64,000 bases of DNA from Dokdonia sp. Dokd-P16 (GCF_003095655.1 NZ_CP029151.1:991001-1055000), one strand, 5' to 3'; shown: positions 51,459 to 60,670, numbered from the stretch's first letter. Made by a program: numbers and translations. The notes: generated by a model from the sequence alone, not told the origin.

Positions 51459-54400
51459 ATGAAGTGGGGAGTTCTATTAGTTCTGTGTTATCTGCTCACT
51501 GGTTGTACTAATCAACCAGCACAAGAAGCGCCTGCATTATTTTTAAACCCTACAAGCACGAGTACTGGAATCACTTTTTCAAACAATCTCACAGAAACAG
51601 ACAGTCTCAATATACTCGACTACTTGTACTTCTATAATGGTGGTGGCACTGCTGTAGGAGATATTAACAATGACGGGTTGCCAGACATCTATCTCTCTGG
51701 AAACCAAGTAAAAAATAAGCTCTACCTCAATAATGGCGACCTTACATTTAATGATATCTCGGCTAGTGCTGGCGTAGAAGGCAAAAGCTCTTGGAGTACT
51801 GGTGCAATAATGTTTGACGCAAACTCAGATGGACTGTTAGATATCTATGTGCGTGCCGTAGTAGGCATAAATGATTTCCAGGGACACGACGAGCTCTTTA
51901 TAAATAATGGCGATAAGACCTTTACAGAGCGTGCTGCAGAGTTTGGCCTTGCTTTTCAAAATTATGGAACCACTGCCGCCGTTCTTGATTATGATAAAGA
52001 TGGTGATCTCGACTTATATATACTCAACCATGCGGTACATACAGAATCCTCATTTGGACATGCCGATTTACGCCTAGAACGCAACGAATTTACGGGAGAC
52101 AAGCTTCTTAGAAATGACGGAAATACCTTTACAGATGTCAGTGAAGAAATGGGCATTTATGGCGGTATTAATGGTTATGGGCTCGGTATTTCTATTGCAG
52201 ATTTTAATCAGGATGGTTATCCAGATATTTACGTAGGTAATGATTTTCATGAGGATGACTATTACTATATCAATAAAGGAGGATTACGCTTTCGCGAAAG
52301 CTTAAAAGAGCAATTCCCACATACCTCAAGATTTTCAATGGGTAATGACGTAGCCGATATTAATCATGATGGTTTTCCTGATCTCATGTCGCTAGATATG
52401 TTACCAGAAGACGAGAACGTCCTAAAGGCATCCGAAGGTGATGATAATATACAGACACAGAAACTGCGTACAGAACGTTTTGGTTACCACTACCAGTTTA
52501 CTCGTAATATGTTATTTATAAATCAGCCAGGGTATCAATTTCAAGAACGAGCGCTCTCCTCTGGAGTTGCTGTGACAGACTGGAGTTGGAGTGCTCTCTT
52601 TGCAGATTTTAATCAAGATGGTAATCAAGACTTATTTATTTCAAATGGTATCCCAAAACGCCCTAATAATCTTGATTTTATTAATTTCATTTCTAGCGGT
52701 AAGATTCAAAACAGGCTCAACGAGACTAGGCTTTTAGATAACGAAGCTCTTAATCTTATGCCTAACGGTGCTTCACATAATTATGTCTACCAAGGAAGTA
52801 AAGACCTCGTATTTACAGACCAATCTGGAGTATGGATTGACAAAAAACCTACGGTGTCTGGCGCATCTGCGCTTGCAGATCTTGATAATGATGGAGATCT
52901 TGATGTCGTTGTTAATAACATCAATCAAGAGGCAACTATCTACGTGAACCAAACTGATACTACCGCAACCTACCTAAAATTAAAATTTGAGTATTCTAAG
53001 GATAATTCGCTAGGTATAGGCACTAAGGTTTTTGCATATCAAAATGGAGCCTTACAATATAAAGAATTATACACTGCACAAGGATTTCAGGCATCCTCTG
53101 AGCCTATTGTTCACTTTGGTTTTAAAAAGAATACTTCAATAGACTCACTTCGTATTATTTGGCCAGATAACAAGCAGCAAGTGCTATACGATATCCCTAC
53201 AAATCAAACATTATCCTTATCACCAAAAAATACAACCGCTTTTGACTATAGTTCGCTTCAAATAAAAAGCAAGCCGCTATTTACTAAAGTAGCAGGAAAT
53301 CTAGGTATAGACTATGTACACAAGGAGGATGCCTATATAGATTTTAACAGGCAGCAATTAATACCTTATCAGATATCTGACCGTGGTCCTGCAACGACAA
53401 TTGGTGATATAAATGGTGATGGTATTGAAGACGTCTACTTTGGAAGTTCTAAGTTTACACCTTCAGCCGTGTATACTGGAGGAAATAACGCTTTCGCGAA
53501 AGCGTACTCAGCCCCACTAAAATCTCTTTCAAAAACTGAAGATGTCGCGGCTACTATCATAAATAATGAAATTATTATAGGTACAGCAGGAGGTGATTTT
53601 TCTGAAGTGAACGAGGCTTTAGAAAACTATTATTTAAAAGTATCAGACACCTTAACCTTGGAGATGTCAGGCATACGAGCTAACACCTCAATCATTATCG
53701 CAAGCGACTATGATCAAGATGGAGATGAAGATTTATTTGTAGGCAATTATGCCGTTACGGGTGACTTTGGAAAAGTTCCTGCATCGTTTCTTTTAAAGAA
53801 TGATGGAGGTAAGTTTGTCAAAGATCAAGACAACCCTCTAGGCAAGATAGGCATGGTTACAGATGCCGTCTGGACAGATTTAAATAACGATGGCGCCGAA
53901 GATTTAATTGTCATAGGAGAATGGATGCAGCCACTTTTTTACAAAAATGAAGATGGCATTCTTAACAAAGAAGAAGTACTAGACGCTACGCTCAATGGTT
54001 TATGGCAAAGAATACAACCGTTTGATATGGATCATGATGGTGATATGGATTACCTTCTTGGCAACTGGGGAACAAACAGTAAGTTTACAGCATCTCCAGC
54101 GTTTCCCATGACAATGTATTATTCAGACTTTGATAATAATGGGCAAACAGAAACTGTTGTTACTACGGCAAAAGAAGGAAACTACTACCCTATTCAAAAT
54201 CTTCAAGAGCTAGGAGCTCAACTTGTATTTCTCAAAAAGAAATATGCAAATAATAATGACTTTGCTGGAGATACCGTGTCCCAAATTTTTGGAGAAAGAG
54301 CACTCAATACCGCTCAGCGATTTGAAGTAAACACCTTAGCCTCCGGATATTTAAAAAATGAAAAAGGAATTTTTACTTTTGTACCTTTCACTGGTGAATT

Positions 54401-54698
54401 GCAAGTAGCGCCTATTATGGATTTCGTGGTTCACGACTTTAATGGCGATGGCCGCGAGGAAGCACTGGCTGGAGGAAATTATTTTGGCACAAAACCATAT
54501 CACGGCAGGCTAGATTCATTTTCTGGGGCACTCATAGCATCCGAAAATAAAGTAACTTTAGGATATGAACTAGGTCTAGATTTTGCACAAAAATCCATAA
54601 GACATTTAAACATTATAACCGTTAACAATATCTCATACTTGCTCGTAACCTTCAATAACGAAGCCGCACAAGTTTATAACATACAAATCCCTGATTAA
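51459..54698 (+). CDS. FG-GAP/VCBS-ASPIC lipoprotein 3 (one blade motif lost)
   Basis: This 1,079-residue paralogue has an SPII signal (CYLLTGC), seven motifs (DINNDGLPDIYL to DLDNDGDLDVVV), ASPIC/UnbV (SIDSLRIIWPDNKQQVL, about 558-574) and a second set in which the second motif is missing: the expected place reads IINNEIIIGTAGGDFSE. The others run from DINGDGIEDVYF to DFNGDGREEALA. Two palindrome copies lie in this gene, one read as RFRES and one as AFAKA. Its stop overlaps the haloperoxidase start by 1 base (TAATG). Confidence 0.9.
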   Translation: MKWGVLLVLCYLLTGCTNQPAQEAPALFLNPTSTSTGITFSNNLTETDSLNILDYLYFYNGGGTAVGDINNDGLPDIYLSGNQVKNKLYLNNGDLTFNDISASAGVEGKSSWSTGAIMFDANSDGLLDIYVRAVVGINDFQGHDELFINNGDKTFTERAAEFGLAFQNYGTTAAVLDYDKDGDLDLYILNHAVHTESSFGHADLRLERNEFTGDKLLRNDGNTFTDVSEEMGIYGGINGYGLGISIADFNQDGYPDIYVGNDFHEDDYYYINKGGLRFRESLKEQFPHTSRFSMGNDVADINHDGFPDLMSLDMLPEDENVLKASEGDDNIQTQKLRTERFGYHYQFTRNMLFINQPGYQFQERALSSGVAVTDWSWSALFADFNQDGNQDLFISNGIPKRPNNLDFINFISSGKIQNRLNETRLLDNEALNLMPNGASHNYVYQGSKDLVFTDQSGVWIDKKPTVSGASALADLDNDGDLDVVVNNINQEATIYVNQTDTTATYLKLKFEYSKDNSLGIGTKVFAYQNGALQYKELYTAQGFQASSEPIVHFGFKKNTSIDSLRIIWPDNKQQVLYDIPTNQTLSLSPKNTTAFDYSSLQIKSKPLFTKVAGNLGIDYVHKEDAYIDFNRQQLIPYQISDRGPATTIGDINGDGIEDVYFGSSKFTPSAVYTGGNNAFAKAYSAPLKSLSKTEDVAATIINNEIIIGTAGGDFSEVNEALENYYLKVSDTLTLEMSGIRANTSIIIASDYDQDGDEDLFVGNYAVTGDFGKVPASFLLKNDGGKFVKDQDNPLGKIGMVTDAVWTDLNNDGAEDLIVIGEWMQPLFYKNEDGILNKEEVLDATLNGLWQRIQPFDMDHDGDMDYLLGNWGTNSKFTASPAFPMTMYYSDFDNNGQTETVVTTAKEGNYYPIQNLQELGAQLVFLKKKYANNNDFAGDTVSQIFGERALNTAQRFEVNTLASGYLKNEKGIFTFVPFTGELQVAPIMDFVVHDFNGDGREEALAGGNYFGTKPYHGRLDSFSGALIASENKVTLGYELGLDFAQKSIRHLNIITVNNISYLLVTFNNEAAQVYNIQIPD
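52286..52301. repeat. Iterated palindrome copy (in FG-GAP gene 3, first)
   Basis: Exact core, read in the second frame as Arg-Phe-Arg-Glu-Ser. Confidence 0.9.
53488..53505. repeat. Iterated palindrome copy (in FG-GAP gene 3, second), full 18-mer
   Basis: Read as Asn-Ala-Phe-Ala-Lys-Ala-Tyr, just before the propeller position that has lost its calcium motif. Confidence 0.92.
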
Positions 54699-56053
54699 TG
54701 AAAACAGCATACCACTTTCTTATAGTTGTCCTTATTACTGCATGCATCACTTCTTGCGCGTCAAAAGATGAGCCTATTGTCATTACTCCAGAGCACTTTC
54801 ATAATGCAATAGATAAGGTTACCGAGGTTATTATACATGACATTTTCTCACCACCTGTTGCGAGTCGTATTTATGCGTATCCTAATATTGCAGCTTATGA
54901 AATACTAGCCGTAAATGATACTCAATTTAACTCTCTTTCTGGACAGCTAGCAGGCCTTAAAAGTATTCCAACTCCATTAAAGGACGCGACTATAAACTTT
55001 GAACTTGCAGCACTCGTTGCTCACATGGAAATGAGCAAGCGTCTCATATTTTCTGAGCAAGAAATTGAGACATATAGAGATAGCCTATACACAACATGGA
55101 AAGAGAGTAATGAGGATGTTTTTATACAGTCTCGAGATTATGGGCTAGAAGTAGCAGGCCATATCGCACAATGGATGGACGGTGATAACTATAAACAGAC
55201 GCGCACAATGCCAAAGTTTTCTGTGTATGCAGATGAGCCTTCTCGCTGGCAGCCTACGCCTCCAGCATACATGGACGGCATAGAACCTCACTGGAATAAA
55301 ATAAGACCATTTACACTTACATCTGCAGACCAATTTAAGCCTGTACCACCACCTGCTTTCTCACTAGAAGAAGATTCAGATTTTTATAAGGAGCTTAAAG
55401 AGGTTTATGACATAAGCAAGCAAATCACAAAAGATGGTGACACCTCAGAAGAGATTGCGATTGCTCAGTTTTGGGATTGTAATCCATACGTATCTGTAAC
55501 TCGTGGTCACTTAATGTTTGCTACCAAGAAGATTACTCCTGGAGGTCACTGGATAGGTATTACAAAGATTGCTTCAAAGAAGGCAGGTTTTGATGTAATG
55601 AATACATTACATGCCTATGCAAAAACATCTATCGCCATGAACGATGCGTTTATCTCTTGCTGGGATGAAAAATATCGATCTAACCTGATACGCCCAGAAA
55701 CACTAATCAACAATCACATAGACGACTCGTGGAAACCTATATTACAAACGCCTCCGTTTCCTGAGTATGTGAGTGGACACTCTGTAGTATCTGGTGCGGC
55801 ATCTGAGACATTGACTAGCATTTTTGGCGATGACTTTTCTTTTGATGATGATACAGAAATAGCATACGGACTTCCGGTGCGTAGCTTCACATCTTTTAAA
55901 GCCGCGGCTGAGGAAGCTGCTGTGAGCCGTATGTATGGAGGAATACACTATCGTGCTGCAGTAGCAATAGGACTAGACCAAGGCAAAAAGCTAGGACAGT
56001 TTGTTGTCTCTACACTCGAGATGAAAAATGAAACAATGGTTGCAACTAACTAA
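54698..56053 (+). CDS. Vanadium-dependent haloperoxidase/PAP2-superfamily lipoprotein
   Basis: The 451-residue lipoprotein (ITSC, Cys20) has the vanadate/phosphate site of the PAP2 superfamily: K325-x6-R332-P333 in KYRSNLIRP, S359-G360-H361 in YVSGHSVV, and R411 with H417 in SRMYGGIHYR. The long helical N-terminal domain and GGHWIGITKIA favour a vanadium-haloperoxidase-like protein over a lipid phosphatase. Whether it oxidises halides or acts as a phosphatase cannot be read here. It is coupled to the third FG-GAP gene by a 1-base overlap. Confidence 0.88.
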   Translation: MKTAYHFLIVVLITACITSCASKDEPIVITPEHFHNAIDKVTEVIIHDIFSPPVASRIYAYPNIAAYEILAVNDTQFNSLSGQLAGLKSIPTPLKDATINFELAALVAHMEMSKRLIFSEQEIETYRDSLYTTWKESNEDVFIQSRDYGLEVAGHIAQWMDGDNYKQTRTMPKFSVYADEPSRWQPTPPAYMDGIEPHWNKIRPFTLTSADQFKPVPPPAFSLEEDSDFYKELKEVYDISKQITKDGDTSEEIAIAQFWDCNPYVSVTRGHLMFATKKITPGGHWIGITKIASKKAGFDVMNTLHAYAKTSIAMNDAFISCWDEKYRSNLIRPETLINNHIDDSWKPILQTPPFPEYVSGHSVVSGAASETLTSIFGDDFSFDDDTEIAYGLPVRSFTSFKAAAEEAAVSRMYGGIHYRAAVAIGLDQGKKLGQFVVSTLEMKNETMVATN

Positions 56054-56061
56054 GGTTCGAA

Positions 56062-56955
56062 ATGATGAAAAAAGTTATAGCGCTATTATTTATTATCTTA
56101 ATTGCAGTTGCAGGCTGGTACTTCTTTTTAAAACCAGGAGACTTTACTGCAAAAATAAAAGCCAAAGGAAACCTAGGAACCATCGAGCAATCTATAAAAA
56201 ACTGGAACGAACGAGCTCTAATTACTGATGTAAAAATAGGAGAGGAAAATATCCAACTTACACAAGAGTTCACAAGGCAAGACTCCACTCATATCTATGA
56301 GTGGAATATAGTTAAAATACACGACTCGCTTTCTGAGATTACTGTACACGTAACAGATCCTACACATTCAATAAGCAATCGTTTGCATAGTGTTTTTAAG
56401 ACTACAGATTTTAAGAAAAGTGCGACGGCAACGGTTTTAGAATTTAATGAACTACTACAAGATCACTTAGACAGAATTACAGTAACTATAATAGGTGAAG
56501 AAGAGTTACCAGCAAAGTTTTATGCCTACACAACTTTAGAGGGGTTACAAATTCTCAAAGCAGGCGGAATGATGCGTGACATAAACCACCTCCAAGGCAC
56601 GATGGCATCTTATGACATAGCACTTGATGGCCGTCCATTTGTACAAATAACAGACTGGAACCGCGAGACAGATAGTATAAAATATCACTTTGCTTTCCCT
56701 ATAATTGAGCGTGACTCGCTCCCGCAAGTAAAAGATATAAAGTATGGATCAAGACCGGCCACAAAAGCTATTAAAGCTATCTATAATGGCAATTATATCA
56801 CTTCAGATCGCGCTTGGTATGCCTTACTTAATTATGCAAAAAGCAATAACATCAGAGTAGACCCAAAGCCAACTGAAGTATTTTATAATAATCCTAACAT
56901 GGGTGGAGACGAGAGCAATTGGAAAACAGAAATCTACATGCCGATAATAAACTAG
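56062..56955 (+). CDS. Membrane-anchored GyrI-like ligand-binding protein
   Basis: This 297-residue protein has one N-terminal membrane helix (VIALLFIILIAVAGWYFFL) and a C-terminal GyrI/AraC-effector-binding-like domain ending YITSDRAWYALLNYA and WKTEIYMPI, the usual last strand. The middle (about 30-150) may be an SRPBCC/START-like fold (NERALITDVKIGEENIQLTQ region), but this is weaker. Its ligand is unknown. The gene starts 8 bases after the haloperoxidase stop and ends 1 base before the pentapeptide gene, so it is in the same transcript. Confidence 0.8.
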   Translation: MMKKVIALLFIILIAVAGWYFFLKPGDFTAKIKAKGNLGTIEQSIKNWNERALITDVKIGEENIQLTQEFTRQDSTHIYEWNIVKIHDSLSEITVHVTDPTHSISNRLHSVFKTTDFKKSATATVLEFNELLQDHLDRITVTIIGEEELPAKFYAYTTLEGLQILKAGGMMRDINHLQGTMASYDIALDGRPFVQITDWNRETDSIKYHFAFPIIERDSLPQVKDIKYGSRPATKAIKAIYNGNYITSDRAWYALLNYAKSNNIRVDPKPTEVFYNNPNMGGDESNWKTEIYMPIIN

Positions 56956-56956
56956 T

Positions 56957-57526
56957 ATGTCTAACTTTTTTGATGACCAAGATTTTGAATCCATAGATTT
57001 TACCTTACAATCCTTTAAAAAAGGTGAGTATGACAATTGCACATTTACAGACTGTAACTTTGAAAATCTTCATGTCTCAAATACAAGCTTTCTAGAATGT
57101 ACATTCATAGATTGTAACCTTACTAATGTAAAATTTGGCGGCACCACTCTCAATCAAGTTATATTCGATTCGTGCAAGTTATTAGGCGCAGATTTCAGCG
57201 TTTGCCAGCCATTTATGTTAGATATACGCTTTCGCGAAAGCATACTACAGCTAGCAAATTTCACACAATTACCTTTAAAAGGAACATCTTTTACTTCTTG
57301 CCAAGTTACCGAGGTAGATTTTACTAGTGCAGATTTATCGCAGGCCACATTTACTGGATCAACATTGAGTAAAACCATCTTTGACAATACAAATCTTACT
57401 AAAGCAGATTTCATAGGGGCAATCGACTTTACTATTGACACTACAAATAACAATATGAAAGGTGCTATATTTTCTAAAGACAACTTGGAAGGACTCGTAA
57501 CACACTTACAACTCAATCTTAAGTGA
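56957..57526 (+). CDS. Pentapeptide-repeat protein
   Basis: The 189-residue cytoplasmic protein is made of A(D/N)LxX-type pentapeptide repeats: FTDCNFENLHVSNTSFLECT, GADFSVCQPF, DFTSADLSQATFTGSTLSKT, DNTNLTKADFIGA. The repeats give a right-handed square beta-helix like Qnr and MfpA, which mimic DNA and shield gyrase. It is shorter than Qnr (about 215 residues), and no loops characteristic of QnrB were recognised, so a gyrase role is only possible. An iterated palindrome encodes RFRES within the repeats. Confidence 0.87.
   Translation: MSNFFDDQDFESIDFTLQSFKKGEYDNCTFTDCNFENLHVSNTSFLECTFIDCNLTNVKFGGTTLNQVIFDSCKLLGADFSVCQPFMLDIRFRESILQLANFTQLPLKGTSFTSCQVTEVDFTSADLSQATFTGSTLSKTIFDNTNLTKADFIGAIDFTIDTTNNNMKGAIFSKDNLEGLVTHLQLNLK
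57226..57241. repeat. Iterated palindrome copy (in pentapeptide gene)
   Basis: Exact core with 5' AC extension, read as Ile-Arg-Phe-Arg-Glu-Ser; it fits the pentapeptide rhythm poorly, which suggests later insertion. Confidence 0.9.
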
Positions 57527-57638
57527 GATTTGTAATACAGAAAAGGGGGTAAATGCCCCTACTAAAAAGCTATCCCTCAAACTATATTTACATCAATAAT
57601 CAATGAGGGATTAAATTGGGGGATTTATAAACTCATAT

Positions 57639-57664
57639 GGCCACACTAACGTGTGGCTTTTTAT
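57639..57664 (+). terminator. Terminator at the end of the susC-pentapeptide array
   Basis: GCCACAC and GTGTGGC form a 7-bp stem around TAAC, followed by TTTTTATTTT. It lies 113 bases past the pentapeptide stop. The bases between hold imperfect repeats (CCCTCA/TGAGGG) but no gene. Confidence 0.7.
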
Positions 57665-57696
57665 TTTATGTACCTTAGTTATGGAAAAACACAACT

Positions 57697-58302
57697 ATGC
57701 GTAACATACTTTTTGGTGCAATACTCACCTTACTTATTGTCTTTGGCTTACGTTATTGCGAGCATACTCAAAATGAGAAAGAACAGCTGCGAGCAAATAC
57801 CGCTCTTATAGAAAAACAAATTAAAAATGTAGGTAAGCTTATTGTTACAGAAGGTAACTATGCACAAGTTTTCACCTATGAAGATTCAAAAAAGTTCTAT
57901 GTAGATGTACTTTCTGCTACAAAAAAGGCACTAGTGATAGTAAATGCCGAAGCAACCATTGCCTACGATCTTTCTAAGGTTACTACAGAAATTGATGAGG
58001 TCACAAAAACTGTAAGCATTACCTATATCCCAGAACCTGAGTTGAAAATTAATCCTAATATAGAATATTACGATGTGCAGCAGGACTACCTCAACCAGTT
58101 TAATGCTCGAGATTATAATATCATAAAATCACGCGTACAAAAAGGACTTGAGAAGGAAATTAAAAATTCTACCTTGTACACAAATGCACAAAACAGACTC
58201 ATCTCGGAGCTGTCTAAAATTTATCTCCTTACTAGTTCGCTAGAATGGACGCTAGAATATAATGGCAATATTATAGATGAAGCACACCCTATTAAACCTT
58301 AA
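57697..58302 (+). CDS. DUF4230-family membrane-anchored protein
   Basis: The 201-residue protein has one N-terminal membrane helix (FGAILTLLIVFGLRYC) and matches DUF4230 (GKLIVTEGNYAQVFTYED, TIAYDLSKVTTEI, YIPEPELKINPNIEYYDVQQ). DUF4230 proteins are widespread in Bacteroidota and Firmicutes; their function is unknown. It follows the preceding terminator by 32 bases and converges with the GH65 gene. Confidence 0.87.
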   Translation: MRNILFGAILTLLIVFGLRYCEHTQNEKEQLRANTALIEKQIKNVGKLIVTEGNYAQVFTYEDSKKFYVDVLSATKKALVIVNAEATIAYDLSKVTTEIDEVTKTVSITYIPEPELKINPNIEYYDVQQDYLNQFNARDYNIIKSRVQKGLEKEIKNSTLYTNAQNRLISELSKIYLLTSSLEWTLEYNGNIIDEAHPIKP

Positions 58303-58321
58303 CAAACTAGTTTTATTAAAT

Positions 58322-58361
58322 AAAAACGCATCATAAAGTGAATCTCTATGATGCGTTTTTT
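58322..58361. terminator. Bidirectional terminator between DUF4230 and GH65 genes
   Basis: AAAAACGCATCATA and TATGATGCGTTTTT pair around AAGTGAATCTC. The same AAACGCATCA stem is used by the 8578 terminator. Confidence 0.85.
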
Positions 58362-58378
58362 GCTATGTATAAGATAGC

Positions 58379-60670
58379 TTATGCTTTTACTGTTTGCTCA
58401 TTACCATTTACAATAATATCTAGCGCTTCTCCGCTCACAAGTGTAAATGCTGTCTCACTTTTATTGACCTCAACCTTAAGAATCTGTCCTCTAAAGTTTA
58501 CTTTAAAAGAATAAGCTTCCCATGCGTCTGGAATTTTAGTTTCAAAAGATAGTGTGTCATTTTTAACTCGCATTCCTCCAAAGCCTTCTACTACGCTCTG
58601 CCAGGTTCCAGCCATACTCGTGATATGTAAACCTTCTTCTACTTCTTTATTGTAATCATCTAGATCAAGTCTTGATGTACGCAAGTAGAATTCGTAAGCC
58701 TGGTCCATTCTTCCAAGTTTAGCTGCTTGTATAGCATGCACACATGGCGACAGCGAACTTTCATGTACCGTAAATGGTTCATAGAAATCAAAGTGCTTTT
58801 CTAGATTTTCCTGAGTAAAATGATCTTCAAAAAAGTAAAAGCCTTGTAACGTGTCTGCTTGTTTAATATACGGCGAACGCAAGATGCGATCCCAAGACCA
58901 TTTTTGATTAATAGGTCGGTTGGATTTTGGTAAATCTGCTACAGTGATTAATTCTTTATCTAAGAAGCCATCTTGTTGCAAGAATACGTCATGCTCTTCA
59001 GAATATGGGAAATACATCTGTTCTGCCGTAGATTTCCAAGAGAGCATCTCGTCGTAAGACAGATGAGTTTTACCAGATATACGTGACCAGTCTTGCTTTT
59101 GAGTATCTCTTATCAATTCTGCTTTCGCAAAAGCGAACTCCATACACCACTTTGCGATATAGTTTGTAAACCAGTTATTGTTTACATTATTTTCATATTC
59201 ATTAGGCCCTGTAACTCCTAGAATCACATAGGCATTCTTAGCCTTAGAAAAAGTTGCTCGCTGTCTCCAGAAACGTGCCACAGCTATAATCACTTCTAGC
59301 CCCATTTCTGGAATATAAGTAGTATCGCCTGTGTAACGCTCATAGTTATAAATAGCATATACCATAGAGCCATTGCGGTGTATCTCCTCAAAGGTAATCT
59401 CCCACTCGTTATGACACTCTTCCCCGTTCATTGTGACCATAGGGTATAATGCAGCACCTCCTGAGAAGCCTAGCTTCTCTGCATTCTCAATAGCTTTATC
59501 CAGCTGATTATAACGATAGGTGAGTAACTGCCTAGCTACTTGTTGATCCTTAGTTGCCATGTAAAAAGGTATACAATATGCTTCCGTATCCCAATAAGTT
59601 GATCCTCCATACTTCTCACCTGTAAATCCTTTTGGACCTATATTAAGGCGGCTATCTTGTCCCGTATATGTTTGATTGAGATGAAAGATATTAAAGCGTA
59701 TACCTTGTTGCGCCTTTACGTCACCATCTATAGTAATATCAGACATTTCCCAGGTCTTCGCCCACACCTCCTTTTGAAATTGTTGTAACGCATCAAAACC
59801 AACTGCAGCTGCTTCATTAATTACAGTCGTAGCAGCGTTTACAAGATTATCTTGCTCATGATTAAGGCTACTTACATATCCTCCTAATTTATGAATACTA
59901 AACGTTTCTCCTTGAGAGATTTCTGTTTCATAAACATGCCCAATATATGTTTCTGTAGTATTAGTACGCTTTCGCGAAAGCGCAACCTTTCTACCATCTA
60001 TATTAAAGCTATTATGCATCATAGTGCACACATGAAACTCTGTCTTCATGGTGTGTGCCGTGATAAAAGCCATATCACCATCTTCTGAAACCTCTAGCGT
60101 GTTCCAAAACTTATCATCCCAATTAGAATCTTCATTAGTTATGCCGCTATCTAAATATGGTTCATAACTTATAGTTGCATCTTTATTAATAGGTGTTACT
60201 TCGTAGTTAATAGCACCTAGCTCATCCATTTTCATGCTCAAAAAGCGAGTAGACTTTACTGTAATATCTACATCATTTTGTAAGGTCGCATTAAAGCTTC
60301 TGTACAATACACCGCTTTTCATATCAAGTTCGCGACGGAAATCTTTTACCTCTTTACACGTATGTAAATCTAGGCTCTCACCATTTACAGTCACTTTTAT
60401 ACCTATCCAGCTAGGAGCATTGAGCACTTTTGCAAAGTATTCTGGATATCCATTTTTCCACCAGCCTACACGAGTTTTATCTGGATAATAAACACCTCCT
60501 ATATAGCTTCCTTGAAAAGTTGCTCCGCTATAATCTTCTTCAAAATTTGCGCGTTGCCCCATGGCTCCATTTCCCAGTGCCATTAAACTCTCTGAAGATT
60601 TTATGTTATCTGGGTTCCATCCCTCTTCTATAATGGACCAACTATTTGGTGTGATATAATCTATATGCAT
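58379..60670 (-). CDS. GH65 maltose phosphorylase
   Basis: This 763-residue GH65 enzyme should split maltose with phosphate into glucose and beta-glucose 1-phosphate. The catalytic acid is E491 in GVTGPNEYENNVNNNW, and GEECHNEWEITFEEIHRNGS (417-436) is typical of maltose phosphorylases. The (alpha/alpha)6 barrel sits between an N-terminal beta domain and a C-terminal beta region. LSRKR at 231-235 comes from an exact palindrome; a one-mismatch copy (59121-59134) encodes FAFAKAE. Beta-phosphoglucomutase follows upstream, giving glucose 6-phosphate. Confidence 0.93.
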   Translation of the reverse strand: MHIDYITPNSWSIIEEGWNPDNIKSSESLMALGNGAMGQRANFEEDYSGATFQGSYIGGVYYPDKTRVGWWKNGYPEYFAKVLNAPSWIGIKVTVNGESLDLHTCKEVKDFRRELDMKSGVLYRSFNATLQNDVDITVKSTRFLSMKMDELGAINYEVTPINKDATISYEPYLDSGITNEDSNWDDKFWNTLEVSEDGDMAFITAHTMKTEFHVCTMMHNSFNIDGRKVALSRKRTNTTETYIGHVYETEISQGETFSIHKLGGYVSSLNHEQDNLVNAATTVINEAAAVGFDALQQFQKEVWAKTWEMSDITIDGDVKAQQGIRFNIFHLNQTYTGQDSRLNIGPKGFTGEKYGGSTYWDTEAYCIPFYMATKDQQVARQLLTYRYNQLDKAIENAEKLGFSGGAALYPMVTMNGEECHNEWEITFEEIHRNGSMVYAIYNYERYTGDTTYIPEMGLEVIIAVARFWRQRATFSKAKNAYVILGVTGPNEYENNVNNNWFTNYIAKWCMEFAFAKAELIRDTQKQDWSRISGKTHLSYDEMLSWKSTAEQMYFPYSEEHDVFLQQDGFLDKELITVADLPKSNRPINQKWSWDRILRSPYIKQADTLQGFYFFEDHFTQENLEKHFDFYEPFTVHESSLSPCVHAIQAAKLGRMDQAYEFYLRTSRLDLDDYNKEVEEGLHITSMAGTWQSVVEGFGGMRVKNDTLSFETKIPDAWEAYSFKVNFRGQILKVEVNKSETAFTLVSGEALDIIVNGNEQTVKA
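59967..59982. repeat. Iterated palindrome copy (in GH65 gene)
   Basis: Exact 16-bp copy, read in the third frame as Leu-Ser-Arg-Lys-Arg on the minus strand. Confidence 0.9.

Noticed and set aside
44827-54698. Triplicate FG-GAP genes as an assembly artefact or recent tandem duplication
   Set aside because: Sequences differ strongly outside the calcium motifs, with distinct signal peptides and lost motifs.
54698-56053. Plain phosphatidic acid phosphatase (PAP2)
   Set aside because: No membrane helices beyond the signal, and a long helical N-terminal domain favour the vanadium-haloperoxidase branch; the phosphatase role remains possible but is not the call.
232-59982. Iterated palindrome as an insertion sequence, MITE or REP family
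   Set aside because: Copies share only the 14-22 bp dyad; the DNA outside differs entirely, with no target duplications or second conserved part.
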